In this document: positions 20,990 to 32,398 of the stretch, in pieces
How positions within the stretch are numbered: the stretch's first letter is position 1
Layout: every line of letters begins with the position of its first letter
NCBI GenBank assembly: GCA_025617375.2
Contig: JAMYGW020000010.1
Coordinates: 1,302,001 to 1,366,000, forward strand
Source of the DNA: Acarospora socialis
Lineage: Eukaryota > Ascomycota > Lecanoromycetes > Acarosporales > Acarosporaceae
DNA length: 64,000 nucleotides
Direction: 5' to 3'
Program-made: the position numbers and the translations under genes
Notes under the pieces: model-generated
The model's input: the letters and a program-made list of their open reading frames with translations, nothing else
Database searches by the model: none
Told to the model about the DNA's origin: nothing

Positions 20990-21290
20990 TGCGGTGCGAA
21001 TGGTAGTGTGGTGGTGGCTGGGATGGAGTTTGTTGGAGGTGGGGGTCAGGTGTACCGGGTTCCAGTGCAGTAGTGGGGCGAGCGAGCGCACCCGGCGCTA
21101 GTGTTTGAGCCTGAATCTTCAGCCCTATCGTCATCGGTACGGCGTGGTAGGTAGTGTTGTGATCTCAGCATCAACAGTACATGTAGGCAGGACACAATTA
21201 AGTATGTTCTAGCCCGATAGAAGTGGGAAGACTCCCTAGGGTGACCATGAGTCGTGAACCTGTACTTGAGTCAACGTGAGTCGCCGTTCT
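20990..21290. promoter_or_regulatory. Shared intergenic of divergent DAD1 and the orphan gene
   Basis: About 300 bp between the two start codons. TAGGGTGACC at 21237-21246 equals the right terminal sequence of the MITE at 13362-13648 and is followed by three GAGTC/GAGTCG motifs. Confidence 0.35.
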
Positions 21291-21687
21291 ATGGACCCCG
21301 TGTTCTATCTATCCATAGCGAACAGCTCGTATAGAGACCCCTCTGAACCATCCACATCCGCATCGTCGACCGAGGATGAGCTTTTTACTATTGTACGTTC
21401 ACATCTGTCCTAAGAGTTCGTTCGCTTCGAGAAAGCTGCCTTTGCTGAATGAATATATACGTGCGTACTTGTAGATAACAACGAATCTCAACAACGCAAA
21501 AGTCGTCTGGGGCGAGGACAGTGAGCGGTATCGCCTGATGGAGGGGATCGCGTCTAGTCTGGAGACACACACGCGAAGCCAGGGCAAGTCAAGGTCGATG
21601 CCTAGTGATGTAGGTATTGCAACACAGGGAGAGGAGAGCCAGGGCATAGCCTTGGGGGATTTGGCGTTTCGACCCAAAGCGACATGA
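21291..21687 (+). CDS. Small two-exon protein of unknown function
   Basis: Join 21291-21392 and 21475-21687 gives 104 aa. The support is structural: exon 1 (MDPVFYLSIANSSYRD to ELFTI) ends in phase at a consensus GTACGT donor, the 82-bp intron has a plausible branch region and a TTGTAG acceptor, and exon 2 stays open for 70 codons from the acceptor to TGA. The frame inside the intron contains stops, so the two open parts need the splice. The protein is acidic to neutral with no membrane segment or signal peptide. I do not recognise a family. It lies head-to-head with DAD1. Coding status is probable, function unknown. Confidence 0.5.
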
Positions 21688-22112
21688 CAGGAAGATAGCT
21701 TCATCATATCATATGAAGGTCTGCAGGTGCAGCGAAATCTGAGGTGTTGTTGTTTTTTTGTGCACTACATATGTGTGGAGCAACTCCAGAATTATGCAGA
21801 GAACTGTTGCCAACCAGATGTGTTTTCGCGCCGAAGGGCTTTATATCCAGAGACTGTCGTGTCGGTACGGTAGATCAAAGCCGCCAAGAGGGTGTAATGA
21901 ATCATGCCCAAAAAATGAAAGAGACCTCCGTAGCTACTCCTCAACGCCATCCGTCACCGGCGTGCGTCCCGCTCTCCGGTGCAAAAATCAATAATCGGTT
22001 CGTCAGATTACAAGAGTAGCTGTCAGATGTATGAAGCCGTTAGCACAACGAAGCCGTGTTCGTCGTCATTAGAGCGCTCGTCTTCGGATTCGCGCGCTTG
22101 AAGATCCGGCCT
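21688..22112. other. Intergenic between convergent orphan gene and arrestin-like gene
   Basis: 425 bp, no gene supported; 3' UTRs of both neighbours. Confidence 0.45.
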
Positions 22113-23478
22113 TCAATCTATCAGGACTTTTCGAGTCTTCCCGACCATCGTCATGCCTAACGTGTGCAAGGCATTGTGGTCGTTCACCCGCACAATCGTG
22201 GGTGCGGGAAGCATTGGGTTGTCGGCGTTGACGAGCGAGGCTTCTGACGCTGCTTGCTCGATGGCTGCCATCTCCTCCTTGCAGCCGGCGTTGTCGAGTG
22301 GACACACCACGATCGGCTGTCGTAATAAAATGTCTTTCGTTGACGTCATATGTGCCTGGATCAGAAGTTCAGCATTCACCGTTCGTGCATCAGGTGGTAC
22401 TACTCGGGGAATCTCGTACCTTGACAGTGAGATAGTACTCAATCTTGTACAGAGTCGCAGTTGTCGTGAACCCGCCGACCGCATACATCGGAAAGGCTTG
22501 CTTCCCACGAGGTATGATGCCTTCGGAATCTCGGACATCTTTTGCCGGAAAGACTAATCCTAAGTTCGTAAAGTAGCCCGCGTCTGGCAGCTTCACGCCC
22601 ACTGCCTGTGTTTGCTTGGCCAATGTCTTGACTTTCCGTTGCGGTTCGTCCCCTTCATGATTGTAGGTAATTTCCTCGTCGATGCCTATCGTGATCTTCG
22701 TTATCGTGACCCTCCTCGCCTTGCTGAGCCAGTCCGGATTCGGGGAGAGTTTGATGTAGACGCTGACTGGATCCAACGGTCCGTATGACCACCTCGGTAG
22801 TGATATGCCCAGCGTGACCAGGTGGTCAGTGACTCTCTCCGCGGACTCCGGTCGATTGTACATCCCAAACGTCGAGAGGGTGTCGTATCTCGATAAGGGG
22901 ACTGGAAAGGCATATTTCTTCTGGTCCGAGTGCCCCTGCTGCACCATGACCACCATCTCGTAGTACGTTTCCGCCGTCCGCGCGGGTAATTGTAAACTCG
23001 CTGGCGGTACCCTCCTGGCAGTCTCCTCCCCACCCCTTCCAAACGGTATGAACAGCACAAATGGTAGGTCCATGGAATAAAAGTTCTCATATTCTCTGCC
23101 CGCCGGACATCGAAACAGTAGCATCTCCTTCCCAACAATGTCTGTGAACTCTTTTCGAGGCGCCGCAAGGTGCTTCTTCGTGACGGAGTCGGCCGAGGGG
23201 TGGATGGTCTCGCGCCGCTGAAGGCATATAGTGACGAGGGAGATGGCTACCGGAGCTGAAATTCCCACCGTAGGTCGTATCTCGACTTTGCCCTCTATTC
23301 GAGGCTGCGATCGCAATGCCGTCAGCCTCCAAGCACCTAGCTTAAGAATGTCGTCCCAGACGACATGGCCGTCTCAAAATCCTCCACAATGTCAACTCAC
23401 CAGAGTAGCCGATATTCCAGGGTATCCGACCAAGAAATTGCTGTTTGGTGGTCCAGACACCCGGACAAACGCCGCCAT
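22113..23478 (-). CDS. Arrestin-like (N-terminal arrestin fold) protein
   Basis: Exons on the minus strand 23478-23401, 23304-22420, 22355-22113 give 401 aa; introns are 96 and 64 bp. Exon 1 ends YPGISATL and joins PRIEGKVEIRP, a normal opening for fungal arrestin-domain proteins. Further blocks are VGISAPVAISLVTICLQRRE, FRCPAGREYENFYSMDLPFVLFIPFGR, LPRWSYGPLDPVSVYIKL and, across intron 2, KIEYYLTVKAHMTSTKDILLRQPIVVCP. Such proteins act as adaptors, often for ubiquitin ligases on plasma-membrane cargo, but no PPxY motif is seen here, so a Rsp5-adaptor role is not supported. The two introns fall where phase and conserved strands require them. The family assignment is by fold pattern and is moderately sure. 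Confidence 0.75.
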
Positions 23479-23958
23479 CTTCCGTTGTGATCAGCTCTGA
23501 ACCAGCCAGCAGCATCAGTGTTTCTCATGCGACAACAACTGGCATCAGCACTTTGTCCTGATCTCTCCCCGCCAATATCAGAATGGGCCCCAAAACGGCC
23601 CCCACTCTGGCTCGTTTGATGTGCTATTACGGCGTATGACGAGGCTACCCCAGATGGTTCCCTCCGTACCTCAAATTTGTCGCTTCAGTATGCTCAATAT
23701 AGGTGAAACGGTCCCAAAAACGGTCAGAGAGGTTGTTGGCACTCTTGATAAACTTGATCACAGCTCTTGGTATTTGATGTTGCTGATTGCAAGGATAGCC
23801 CCTCGGCAGTTTACGTATGTATGCGCAACAACCAAGTTGCATTGGAGTTGAAACCTAGAGGCACATCTCGCCTGCTGCACTCTCGACATCCCCACGTGCA
23901 AGGCTGAGAGGGAAAATCTTTCTGGAATGCGAAATAATGCCTGAACGGCCTTCGCAAG
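23479..23958. promoter_or_regulatory. Shared intergenic of divergent arrestin-like and cyclophilin genes
   Basis: 480 bp between the two start codons. No gene or repeat recognised; must contain both promoters. Confidence 0.45.
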
Positions 23959-24571
23959 ATGTCGGTCACAGTGCGTTTCCACTATTCTTAATATCCTCCC
24001 CAGCTCCTCATTGACAATGTATCGCCCAGCTCCACACCGATCTCGGTGACCTCAAGATCGAAGTCTTCTGCGAAAGCGTCCCCAAGACAGCAGAAGTACG
24101 TTCCACTCCAATCGCATCAACCACTCCCCATCCATAACTCAATTCTAACTATAGTGCCAGAACTTCCTAGCCCTGTGCGCTTCCTCCTACTACGATGGCG
24201 TGTCCTTCCACCGCTCGATTCCAGGCTTCATGATCCAGACCGGCGACCCCACCGGCAAAGGCAAAGGCGGGACGTCAATTTGGCAAACGGAGTTCGAGGA
24301 CGAAATCCGGGCTGCGTTGCGCCATAATGCGCGCGGCATAGTCAGCATGGCGAATCGGGGGCCGGGCACGAACGGAAGTCAGTTCTTCATCACCTACGGG
24401 AGCGCACCGCATCTGGACGGGAAGAATACGGTGTTCGGGAGGGTTATAGAGGGAGTGGATACCACGCTGGATAAGTTGGAGGCTTTGGAGGTGGATAAGA
24501 AGAATAGGCCCAAGGAGAGGGTGGGGATTAAGAGAGTGGCGATCCATGCAAATCCTTTGGCAGATCGGTAG
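23959..24571 (+). CDS. Peptidyl-prolyl cis-trans isomerase, PPIL3/Cyp10-type cyclophilin
   Basis: Spliceosome-associated type of cyclophilin. Join 23959-23970, 24030-24095, 24161-24571 gives 162 aa; introns are 59 and 65 bp. The first coding exon is only 12 nt and encodes MSVT; with exon 2 it reads [18 protein letters not shown], and exon 3 continues [20 protein letters not shown]. The active-site residues are present: [40 protein letters not shown] and the [13 protein letters not shown] strand. The last residues [13 protein letters not shown] match the human PPIL3 ending. The gene is almost colinear with the human protein, so identification is firm. The coding strand shifts from C-rich to G-rich at about 24300. 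Confidence 0.92.
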
Positions 24572-25366
24572 ACGCTTTCGGGACGTTGATACTGACAGTA
24601 TTGTCAATGACTTCGGATGCGTGTACGTATATACAAGATCATCTGAGAGAAGTGCAGTTGAGCTCAAGCATGACTGGTATTGAGCAGCCAAGCTTACATT
24701 AGGACTGTGCTACGAGGGCTGTTGTGGGTTGAGACGGGGTTAGACTGCACACATAGTGCTGCTACCATGACATGAGAGCGTTCAAATCCGTCCAGTTTCC
24801 GGTCGCTACAGATGGATCTCACATAGATTAAGAAGTGATCGAGGCATACTTGCGTCTCCGAACCAGAGGGAGTAGTACGCAGACCCTCGCTGTTCTTTGA
24901 TTTTTCTAGCTCCAACGCCTTAGGAAGACTTGCCCTATACTGTACTTCTAATTCCACAACAGATTCTCAAACGCTCTTCATATATCGCCGATGTAAGCTT
25001 GCGTCCCGTCGTGTTGATAAAAACCGGTCTTCTCGTGCTAAGTACCCATTCGCACCTCGCTGAAGAGATCAGGATTAGCAAAGTCCGAGCTCTCTCACGA
25101 ATCCTCTGAGAACTGTGTGTGGTACCTCGTGATAGTCTGAACATCCGCCCGTGCTCGAATACTGCGTGATCGTTGCTTCTGACCTACCATTACTTCTTCA
25201 ACACTTCCCCAAGTTCCCGCGCATTGAGCTTCTTCACGCTTTGCACACTGTCTTTGCTATCCAATGGTCGCAACGGTTGCAGCGTCCTTTGGAGAAGGAG
25301 CCGGGGCGAAATTGAGCTCGTCGCGTTTCGTATGGAAACGAGCAACTTGCTATCCTCTTCTTCATC
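24572..25366. other. Intergenic between convergent cyclophilin gene and ZPR1
   Basis: About 800 bp. Minus-strand frames (for example 24694-24957) have no splice-supported extension or recognisable features and are not called. Confidence 0.45.
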
Positions 25367-27123
25367 TCAGACTTTACTGCTCTCGAGCTTTGGCTCTTCA
25401 TTTGCTTCTGGTGCGACTTTGTCATCGATCCTGGGTGAAGCAACTCCTTGCTCGAGTTCCCCATGCTTTGAAATATGTTTCTCGACATCGACACCTTCAG
25501 AAGTAGTGCGCTTTGAGTCCTCACCATCTACAAGACTTTCAGCCATTGTAGGGGCCTTCTCTACAGCTGCTCTCCGATATGTCCCGGTTTCATCTTTCTC
25601 GGTTCTCATATCCGTCAAGCCAAGCTCTTCCTCTTCCTCCTCGGACCTCTCATAGTCGACGACCGTGAGCTGTGGATCGTCGTCTGGAGTACAGAGATTC
25701 TGAATATAACTACCAGCTAGCGGGTCCGTGAGTACAATCTGGTATTTGAACTCCCCTTTTATCGCAGCCTGGAGGTTCTTGAACAAATTATCCCAAGCCT
25801 GTTTTCGCTCCGGATCCATAGAATCGCCACCGGCTCGCCCGGCTTCAAACACTTTAGAGTAAAGGGTATCATGCACCTGTGTTAGGAGGCCCTCGACGGT
25901 CGTGAAGCGACCTGACATTGTCCCTGGGGTAATCTCAAGCTTCAACTCAGGACAGAATACTGTACAGGTTTCCGACTTCAAGACATCACGGGCGAGATCC
26001 ACCTGTTCTAGGACTTTGAGGATGATTTGGCGGCCCTTTTCGGGGACGGCACCTCCTGTTTTGACCTCGCTTGTTCGGTAACCACAATGATCGCAAGCGG
26101 TGCTTATAATTACCACCTGCTTGAAGTGCGGGATGTCGACCATCTGCATGCGAACCTCGCAAGGTTTGGTGCATCCAGGACATGCTGTGTCGAATACCAT
26201 GGGTTCACCGTCAATAAAATTCACATCAAGGCTTCCGTCTGTGGAGAGGCCCTGCCCTTCAGCCACGCCCTGCGCTCGACTCGGGTCCGCTTCCCCAGCG
26301 TTCGCCCCGTGAGCCTCACCATCACCCAGACCAAGTGCGGCATTCTGCTCCGTCGTCCTTGCATAGTCTGTATGAATATACTTCCCATCCTTATCTCCTG
26401 GTGATGGCTCAATCCAAGCGTTGCCGGCTGGGTCATCGAGACTAATCTTGAAAGGGAATCTTGTTCCAAGCATCATCTTGATCAGAGGCTGAACAATGGC
26501 GTCAATTTTCTCGAAAAGTTCCGGCTCTTGTCTTTTCCTCCGAGGCTGATCGGCCTCCAAATCTTTCAACACCATAGAGAGGATTCCTTCCACATTAGTC
26601 AGCTGACCTCGTCCTGCAGGTATCTCGATGTCAAGATCCTCTACTCGGAAGATGGCGGTGTCACTCTTGACGACCTGACGCTCAAAGTCGGTCATGCTGT
26701 CAAGCTTAAGGGTGTACTTGGAGCCACGCTCCTGGATCTCGCCGGCTGATTGGATTTCGGAATTCTTGAAGTGGCAATGCTGGCAATGGAACGACATCAA
26801 GATGATCTCGCGGAAGTACGGAATCTTGGTTAGAAGTAAACGTGTCGTACCCTAGATTAGGATGTATCAGTAAAGGAAGCAGTGATGGTGGAGCTGTTGC
26901 AAAAGCATACATTTTCGCCGCAGTTCATGCAATAGCTCTCTATTTCTTCGACGAGCTTAGGTCCATCATCTCCATTTTCAGTGCCGTTTGCATCTCGTGG
27001 CTCGCCCAAACTCATGCCTTCAACCTTCTTGCCGACGGCTTCGAAAACATTCTCTTTCCGTGCTGCGTGACCGTTTACCTCTTGCTTCGCATCCGAATAG
27101 TCATTGTGCGAGGAGTCTGCCAT
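25367..27123 (-). CDS. ZPR1: Zinc finger protein Zpr1
   Basis: Conserved eukaryotic protein that binds eEF1A and is needed for its folding, moving between cytoplasm and nucleus. Exons on the minus strand 27123-26911 and 26851-25367 give 565 aa; the intron is 59 bp and splices CMNCGEN to GTTRLLLTKIPYFREI. It has the tandem duplicated architecture: zinc finger 1 (CMNCGE with CQHCHFKN), domain A, then zinc finger 2 (CPGCTKPCEVRMQMVDIPHF with CDHCGYRTSEVK) and domain B. The linker between repeats is Gly/Ala-rich. The acidic C-terminal tail contains a run of Glu (ERSEEEEEELGLTDM) followed by about 80 polar residues. The start is the ATG of MADSSHNDYSD. Confidence 0.94.
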
Positions 27124-29862
27124 CGTAACACCCTTTTCTTGAAGCTACACAAGCTTATACTACAGTAGCGAGATATAACGACGGCGCGGGTATGCAACCA
27201 GAGCTCACAGCTCAGAGAGGACCCCTCAGTCCCACGGTACTATGTATGATATAGTTAGATTTTAAAAGGTTCGAAGTGGCGTTCAGCGTGGGTAGCAGTC
27301 CTGCAGATGAATTTATATCGTAGAGTACAATGGGTTTAGAGATGTCAAAAGGCGAAGCCACCTTCTTCTCGAACAGTTGTGTATTGTTCTTGTCAATAAG
27401 TTTCCTGCAGCTCAAAGATCTCGATACGCCATGAGCTTCTCGCCTATCTTAGCTCAGCCCTATAGTGGGGTACGGGCAGTTGCCGAATGCTGAAGTACAG
27501 TATGATCTCATACGTGCACAACTTGAACTTGGAGCAGTGATTAAATAGTAATTAGCTATACCTCAGTTGTTCTGCAAACTTAACTCATGTTGGTGTTGCT
27601 GTGGTCGACCATCCCGTCCTGTTCCTCATGTTCTCCAAGGGCGAGAGCTCAACGAGCAGTCAAGGGACATTACGGCTTTACGGGTCCGAATATATGGAAC
27701 GTATCTATTGAATAAATCGAATAACAGCGAATGGGATACGGGAAATTATATTTCGCGTCTAAGATGTCACAAACACTTCCGATTGCTTCAAAAACATGTG
27801 GGAGATGCAATGGTTGGACAGCTGGGTATTATTATCGCCACTGGAATCTACGTCTAGACCACATCAACCTTTCTAAAACGCCACCCTTGATCCCGGCTAA
27901 AACCCAGTTGTTTGCGTCAACGTATGGCAGTCGTTTGCACTTCGGAAAAGGAGGCTATAGCGTAGATTGAAGTATGCCGCTCTAAAGTCCAATAGTCCCG
28001 TATGATTCTCGTACTCTCGTGCCCTCCGAGGTCAATTCGGAGTGAGGTGGCGAGTGGATTGTGTCGATCACGAAATCGATGTGCTTGCGCACACAAAGAG
28101 CTAATACCTGACGAGGAGCGGCATCGCGGAGCGATTTGAGGTCGACACTATATGATATCGTCTCCCCACTATACCCACGGTCATATCGGCACTGACGGCG
28201 GAACCATGTAATACCGGCGTCGTAGAATCGAAGTGAGATAGCGACAGTAGGTTCATTGTAGCCAGCGGGCTAACTGAGCCGTAAAGGTCATAGCTGGAGA
28301 AAAGACTGCGGCTGCTTGGAATGGAGTTGTGGGTTTGCCAGGTGTATGTGAACAAGCAGCTGCTGATGTCGCGTCTTCATCGCCGTGTAGAATTGAAGCC
28401 CTCGTCGCTCGTCTCGAGGTTGTGAAAGAGCGTGCTCTATGTATTTCGTGAAGCGGACGTCGACGATAACCTTTCAACCCTTCCTTCCAGACAATGTCAT
28501 CTTCCTCAACCTTCCTCGCGGCGCATCCTGCTTCGAAGAGCCTCCACCCTCTTTCCCGCTCCCACTCTTTGCAGCCCCGGAAGACGATCGATTGGAGTTC
28601 GCAGTCTCGGCAAGAATATCTTCCAAACGAACGTTCCACTCAGGTAACGATGGTTGATGGTGGGGACTGAGTACTTCGGTGAACTTGGATGCCGCCATGA
28701 TAGCTGCCTTGTATGTGAAGAAAAAAAATGAGTAAGAGGGCGAATTTTAGGAGGCAGCTGTGGACAGCACGCTGGATGTTCTTGACGACGTTCTCTACGT
28801 CTCTAGTGACAGTGTAGAGAGTGGCCGCGAATTGTTCGAAAGCAATGTTCGAAGAGCGGAACGAGAGACACTTAAGAAAGGGCCGAATACGAGATGATAC
28901 TCCCTGCTATAACGAGCATTTCCATAACGTTTTCACAGTGCCACGCACACCAATCTATAATTACCGTTAGTTAGTCCCAAGCCCTGCCGTCAAAGTCCAG
29001 TCAACCAGTTCCCAGGGTCCATTCACATGTCATAATTCCTCAGATCGACCCGCGGACGCAGCCGACTATCCGGAATTTGACCCGTTTCTTTCTCGAAGCT
29101 CGAGGGGCCATTGAAACGCCATCTTTGGGTGTTGCTGTAGGTACTCATATCCAAGGCGCAGTATCTGCAACTACGCTCACTCTTCTCCGCCACCACAGAG
29201 ATCCTAGTATGCGTATTCATTGCTACGGCACGGGCGGCATTTCTGAGCTTATTTTAGCGGGGATGTAGATCGTGGGGTCTAGAGCCAACCGCTTTGGCGG
29301 ATATGAATCATGATCCGCGGAAGAAACGACCATTGGGCGGAATAAGAACCCATCCAAGTGTCTTCCGGATGGACACTCCATAAAGGTACGAGTATGAGGG
29401 GAGTGCGTGTTTCATGTGTGACTGCTAAACTTAGATTGATGCAATACTTTCCACTCATAGATATATATATGTAGTAGATGGGAACGATGCTGCACTCCAA
29501 CAATGGGACCAGTCGTTGGATCCATCAATATGAGGCTATGCACATGATCAATGTCTCGCTGCTCCTACTCCTTCACTTGTTTAACCACGTTGTCTGTTAT
29601 AATAAGTCGTAAGGGTGTCTAGGATCAGACTGCAAATCGCTCTCATTTCGCATCATTGCGTCTTGTTGATCATAGCCATGTGCTTCGTAAGCGTATGGTA
29701 AATCTGCAATGATGTCCCAGCCTATGAATGTAGTCTCTGGGGGTAGCTATGACACGTACGAAGGTACATGTTCTCCACACGCTAGGATCAGGTATGATAG
29801 AAACCTCACGTTGTCGTGTCAGAGTGTCAGACAATGTCACGAGCTAAGCCGTCAACAGAGGT
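27124..29862. other. Gene-sparse stretch between ZPR1 and DBR1
   Basis: About 2.7 kb, one of the three least dense parts of the window. One small minus-strand ORF (28474-28698) is listed separately. I see no tRNA, transposon ends or tandem repeat. Confidence 0.4.
28474..28698 (-). CDS. Putative small protein of 74 aa, unknown function
   Basis: Opens with ATG (MAASKFTEVLSPHHQPSLPE, then WNVRLEDILAETANSNRSSS) and ends with a Gly/Ser-rich segment and a basic tail (GRLRKMTLSGRKG). Composition and lack of stops look coding rather than random, and it sits in an otherwise empty region. After its TGA the same frame stays open for 58 more codons without a splice site that would include them. No family is recognised. 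A plus-strand frame over the same bases (start at 28494) is slightly shorter. I give it less than even odds of being real. Confidence 0.35.
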   Translation of the reverse strand: MAASKFTEVLSPHHQPSLPEWNVRLEDILAETANSNRSSSGAAKSGSGKEGGGSSKQDAPRGRLRKMTLSGRKG

Positions 29863-31751
29863 TCAAACCCCTCCACTGCCTCTCCCTCTTCCTCTGCCTC
29901 TTCCTCTGCCCGCTGTTCGACCGCCCCCACTTCCCCGATTGAACCTCCGATCCAGTTTTCCACTACCACCACGTCCACCTCTGTCTCCCGATGTTTGCTC
30001 TATCGGTATTGGACCATTTCTCATTCTTGCATCTCGCTCTTCGTCGCTCGCGTGGAACTTGTTTTCAATTCCAAGTAGTGCACAGTACTGCGCTGTTTGG
30101 GGGTTGGTGTACTCCTTGGGCTGTTCCGTCACTCTTACGCCCATCGCCGGGTCATAGAACGGCGCCGTAGGTACGAAGTTCTCTGGGATAACCATTCTAC
30201 CCGAGTTCAAAAGGTGTTCTTCAACCCATGTTTCCTCTCTTACAATGAGAGGACGATAGTGCGCTTCACCTTTGTTCGGTGGGACACCACCAGAAGGGTT
30301 GCCGAGACTGAGTTCATCAGCGAATACCCGGGTTATGGCTAACCATTCCTTGTCGTACTCAAGAGTCAGGGGCCCTGTATCTCTTTTCACCGATGTTTGC
30401 CGAGAGATTGGCTCGACATTCAGAATCTGGAGGAATTGCCTGTTAGGTAGACATTTGTCCAGAGCTAGGAAACGGGTGGTCTTATTCGTGATATCTGGTG
30501 GTGGAGGCATAATCGGTGTTACTGGAGCTTGGGTAGGCCTTGCAAAGGAAGCAGGAAGCTGAGCACGGAGTTCCTCTGAAACGACTGCCTGGTCTGTTGG
30601 CTCGTCTCTAATGCTATTGCCTTCCGTGCTTAGACGTATCAGGCTCTGGGTGACGGAGCTCTGAGCATTTGTGGCTGGCTGGCCAGTGTCGTCATCGCCG
30701 TCCATGTCGATATCGATCTCGTCAGCGTTATGAACAAGCGCCGAAGTGAGATCGCGTTCCGCTTGATCAGGACGAAAATGGGATTTGTTGTTTACGGTCT
30801 CTCCATCTCCATCTGGTGCTCCATTTGAGTTTAATGGAATCTGCCCATTGCTGGTAGATGCATCCTGGGGTGCAAGTTTCACGTCCTCGTCATGCTGTAC
30901 CATAGCAGCGAATTTGATGTGAAGGTGGGCCGAAAACCAGTACGGCGGCCTCAAACGGTCCATGACATATTTAGCAGCCACACTCCCTAGAGTTCCAGCC
31001 CTAGCATCTGGCTCGAAATGATTCTTTCTTGCAAACAGGCTGCCCCAGTTGCCTTTCCATTCAACGCCTCTTGGCCAGTCATGACTGATTCCTACGTCCA
31101 CCTGGGTTCTGATCTGCAGCAACTTCCGCACATCGAGTTCACGGACGTGATAGATACTCTTGACGTCGTTCTCGTTGAATGGGAGCCGCTCATGGTGAGG
31201 CTTGCTGTAGTTGTAACCCTTCCATATCCCAGAAAGGCCGGCAATACGCAGGGGCCCAAGCCTTACTACGTTTGCTGCTCCAAGATAGTAGATTCGAGGA
31301 GCTACCCAGCCTCCGTAATAGAGCTCCAGCAGATGATTATAAGCCTCATGGTTGCCGCCAACGAAGACTGTAAGGTACGGTGCAGTCCGGATGCCGCTGT
31401 AGTATTCGTGAAAGTCCCCAATCTCTCGATACTTGACCGGAACTGACATGCAATTCAGGTCATAGGCGTTGCGGACTGCCTGGCTTTGTTACTCTCAATC
31501 ATAACGAACCGATTGGGTTTGAGAGCCGTATTCATATACCTGAAAGTCACCGCCGATGATCAAGAGGTCTACGCCATCCCAGCCATTGACCTCGCAAGAC
31601 TTTTGAATGGAGGCATAAATAGCATTGAGCGTGCCATGTCCCTGATTCAGGTCGTCAATTTACTGTTTTCTATCACAACGGTTGACAGACCACTTACACA
31701 ACCCTCTACAGCAATCCGTAAGCCATTGCTTTCTATTAGACGAGACCCCAT
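29863..31751 (-). CDS. DBR1: Lariat debranching enzyme Dbr1
   Basis: Nuclear 2'-5' phosphodiesterase that opens intron lariats. Exons on the minus strand 31751-31698, 31641-31540, 31479-29863 give 590 aa; introns are 56 and 60 bp. The metallophosphoesterase motifs run in order: RIAVEGCGHG (across intron 1), IIGGDFQAVRN (across intron 2), FVGGNHEAYNHL, ISHDWPRGVEW and WFSAHLHIKFAA. The Dbr1-specific lariat-recognition part follows (LGAANVVRLGPLRIAGLSGIWKGYNY) and later FLALDKCLPNRQFLQ and YDKEWLAITRVF. The C-terminal about 45 residues are an Arg-Gly tract (GRGRGRGRG), longer than in yeast. The protein has an inserted acidic disordered stretch (about 225-310) between catalytic and C-terminal domains. 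Confidence 0.94.
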
Positions 31752-32398
31752 TTTGTGACAGGACAGTCAATCAAGGCGATCATTATTTGTGCTGAAGCAT
31801 TACAGGGATGTATGACTGGGCCACCTTTAAGGTTCGGGAGACAGATTAACGTTAGGTGTCAAACTTGTAAAATGTACATGTGTAGGAAATAGCTAGTTTA
31901 TAGGTGCCTGTAGAGAAAGCGAAGTCAGATCGCTTTCTGGAGTTCTTCTTGTCTACTTAGTTACGACAACTACAGGTGTTGTTTCTACACCTGTAGTATT
32001 CCTCCCAGAAGACAGAAATCTGGCCCAACCTCACCCCCATCTGGCATCGGGTGAGCGCTGCCTTAACCTCGCATGAACTGCGTGATGGTCGCGCGACCCT
32101 GGGTGATCTTGACCCCCCTTCGGAGGTAAGCTGTTGCCTGATCCCCACTTTTATCAGAAACTCTTCCTTGCCCACAATGTAATCCCTCGGCTCGCAATCG
32201 ATCTCAGGACTGGCAGGCTTCAATGCAGTCGTTCAGTTCTCCCTCAACGCACTCAACGCCAAAACGCCGGCAAGATGGCCAGTAACCTACCCAGACGTGT
32301 TGCCAAGGACCTCAAGTAGTATCAAGCTTCAGGAGGTCGGTAACGCTCTCTGCCATGGGGACACACGACCAGGTGCAGGATGCGGCGGTGGTGACAGG
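31752..32398. other. Shared upstream region of divergent DBR1 and DUF7708 gene
   Basis: About 650 bp. Contains a perfect 10-bp inverted repeat (CTACAGGTGT / ACACCTGTAG) with a 7-nt spacer at 31970-31996. The frame of the DUF7708 gene is open back to 32297 but without an ATG before 32399. Confidence 0.45.
31970..31996. repeat. 10-bp perfect inverted repeat with 7-nt loop
   Basis: CTACAGGTGT, spacer TGTTTCT, ACACCTGTAG. It could fold as a hairpin or bind a dimeric regulator; role unknown. Confidence 0.8.

Noticed and set aside
28300-28480. Stop-codon readthrough of the 74-aa ORF
   Set aside because: The TGA is not in a known readthrough context (no CTA following) and the extension has no recognisable peroxisomal or other signal.
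29860-29870. GGTTCAAACCC resembling a tRNA T-loop
   Set aside because: It overlaps the 3' end of the DBR1 coding region and no cloverleaf can be formed around it.
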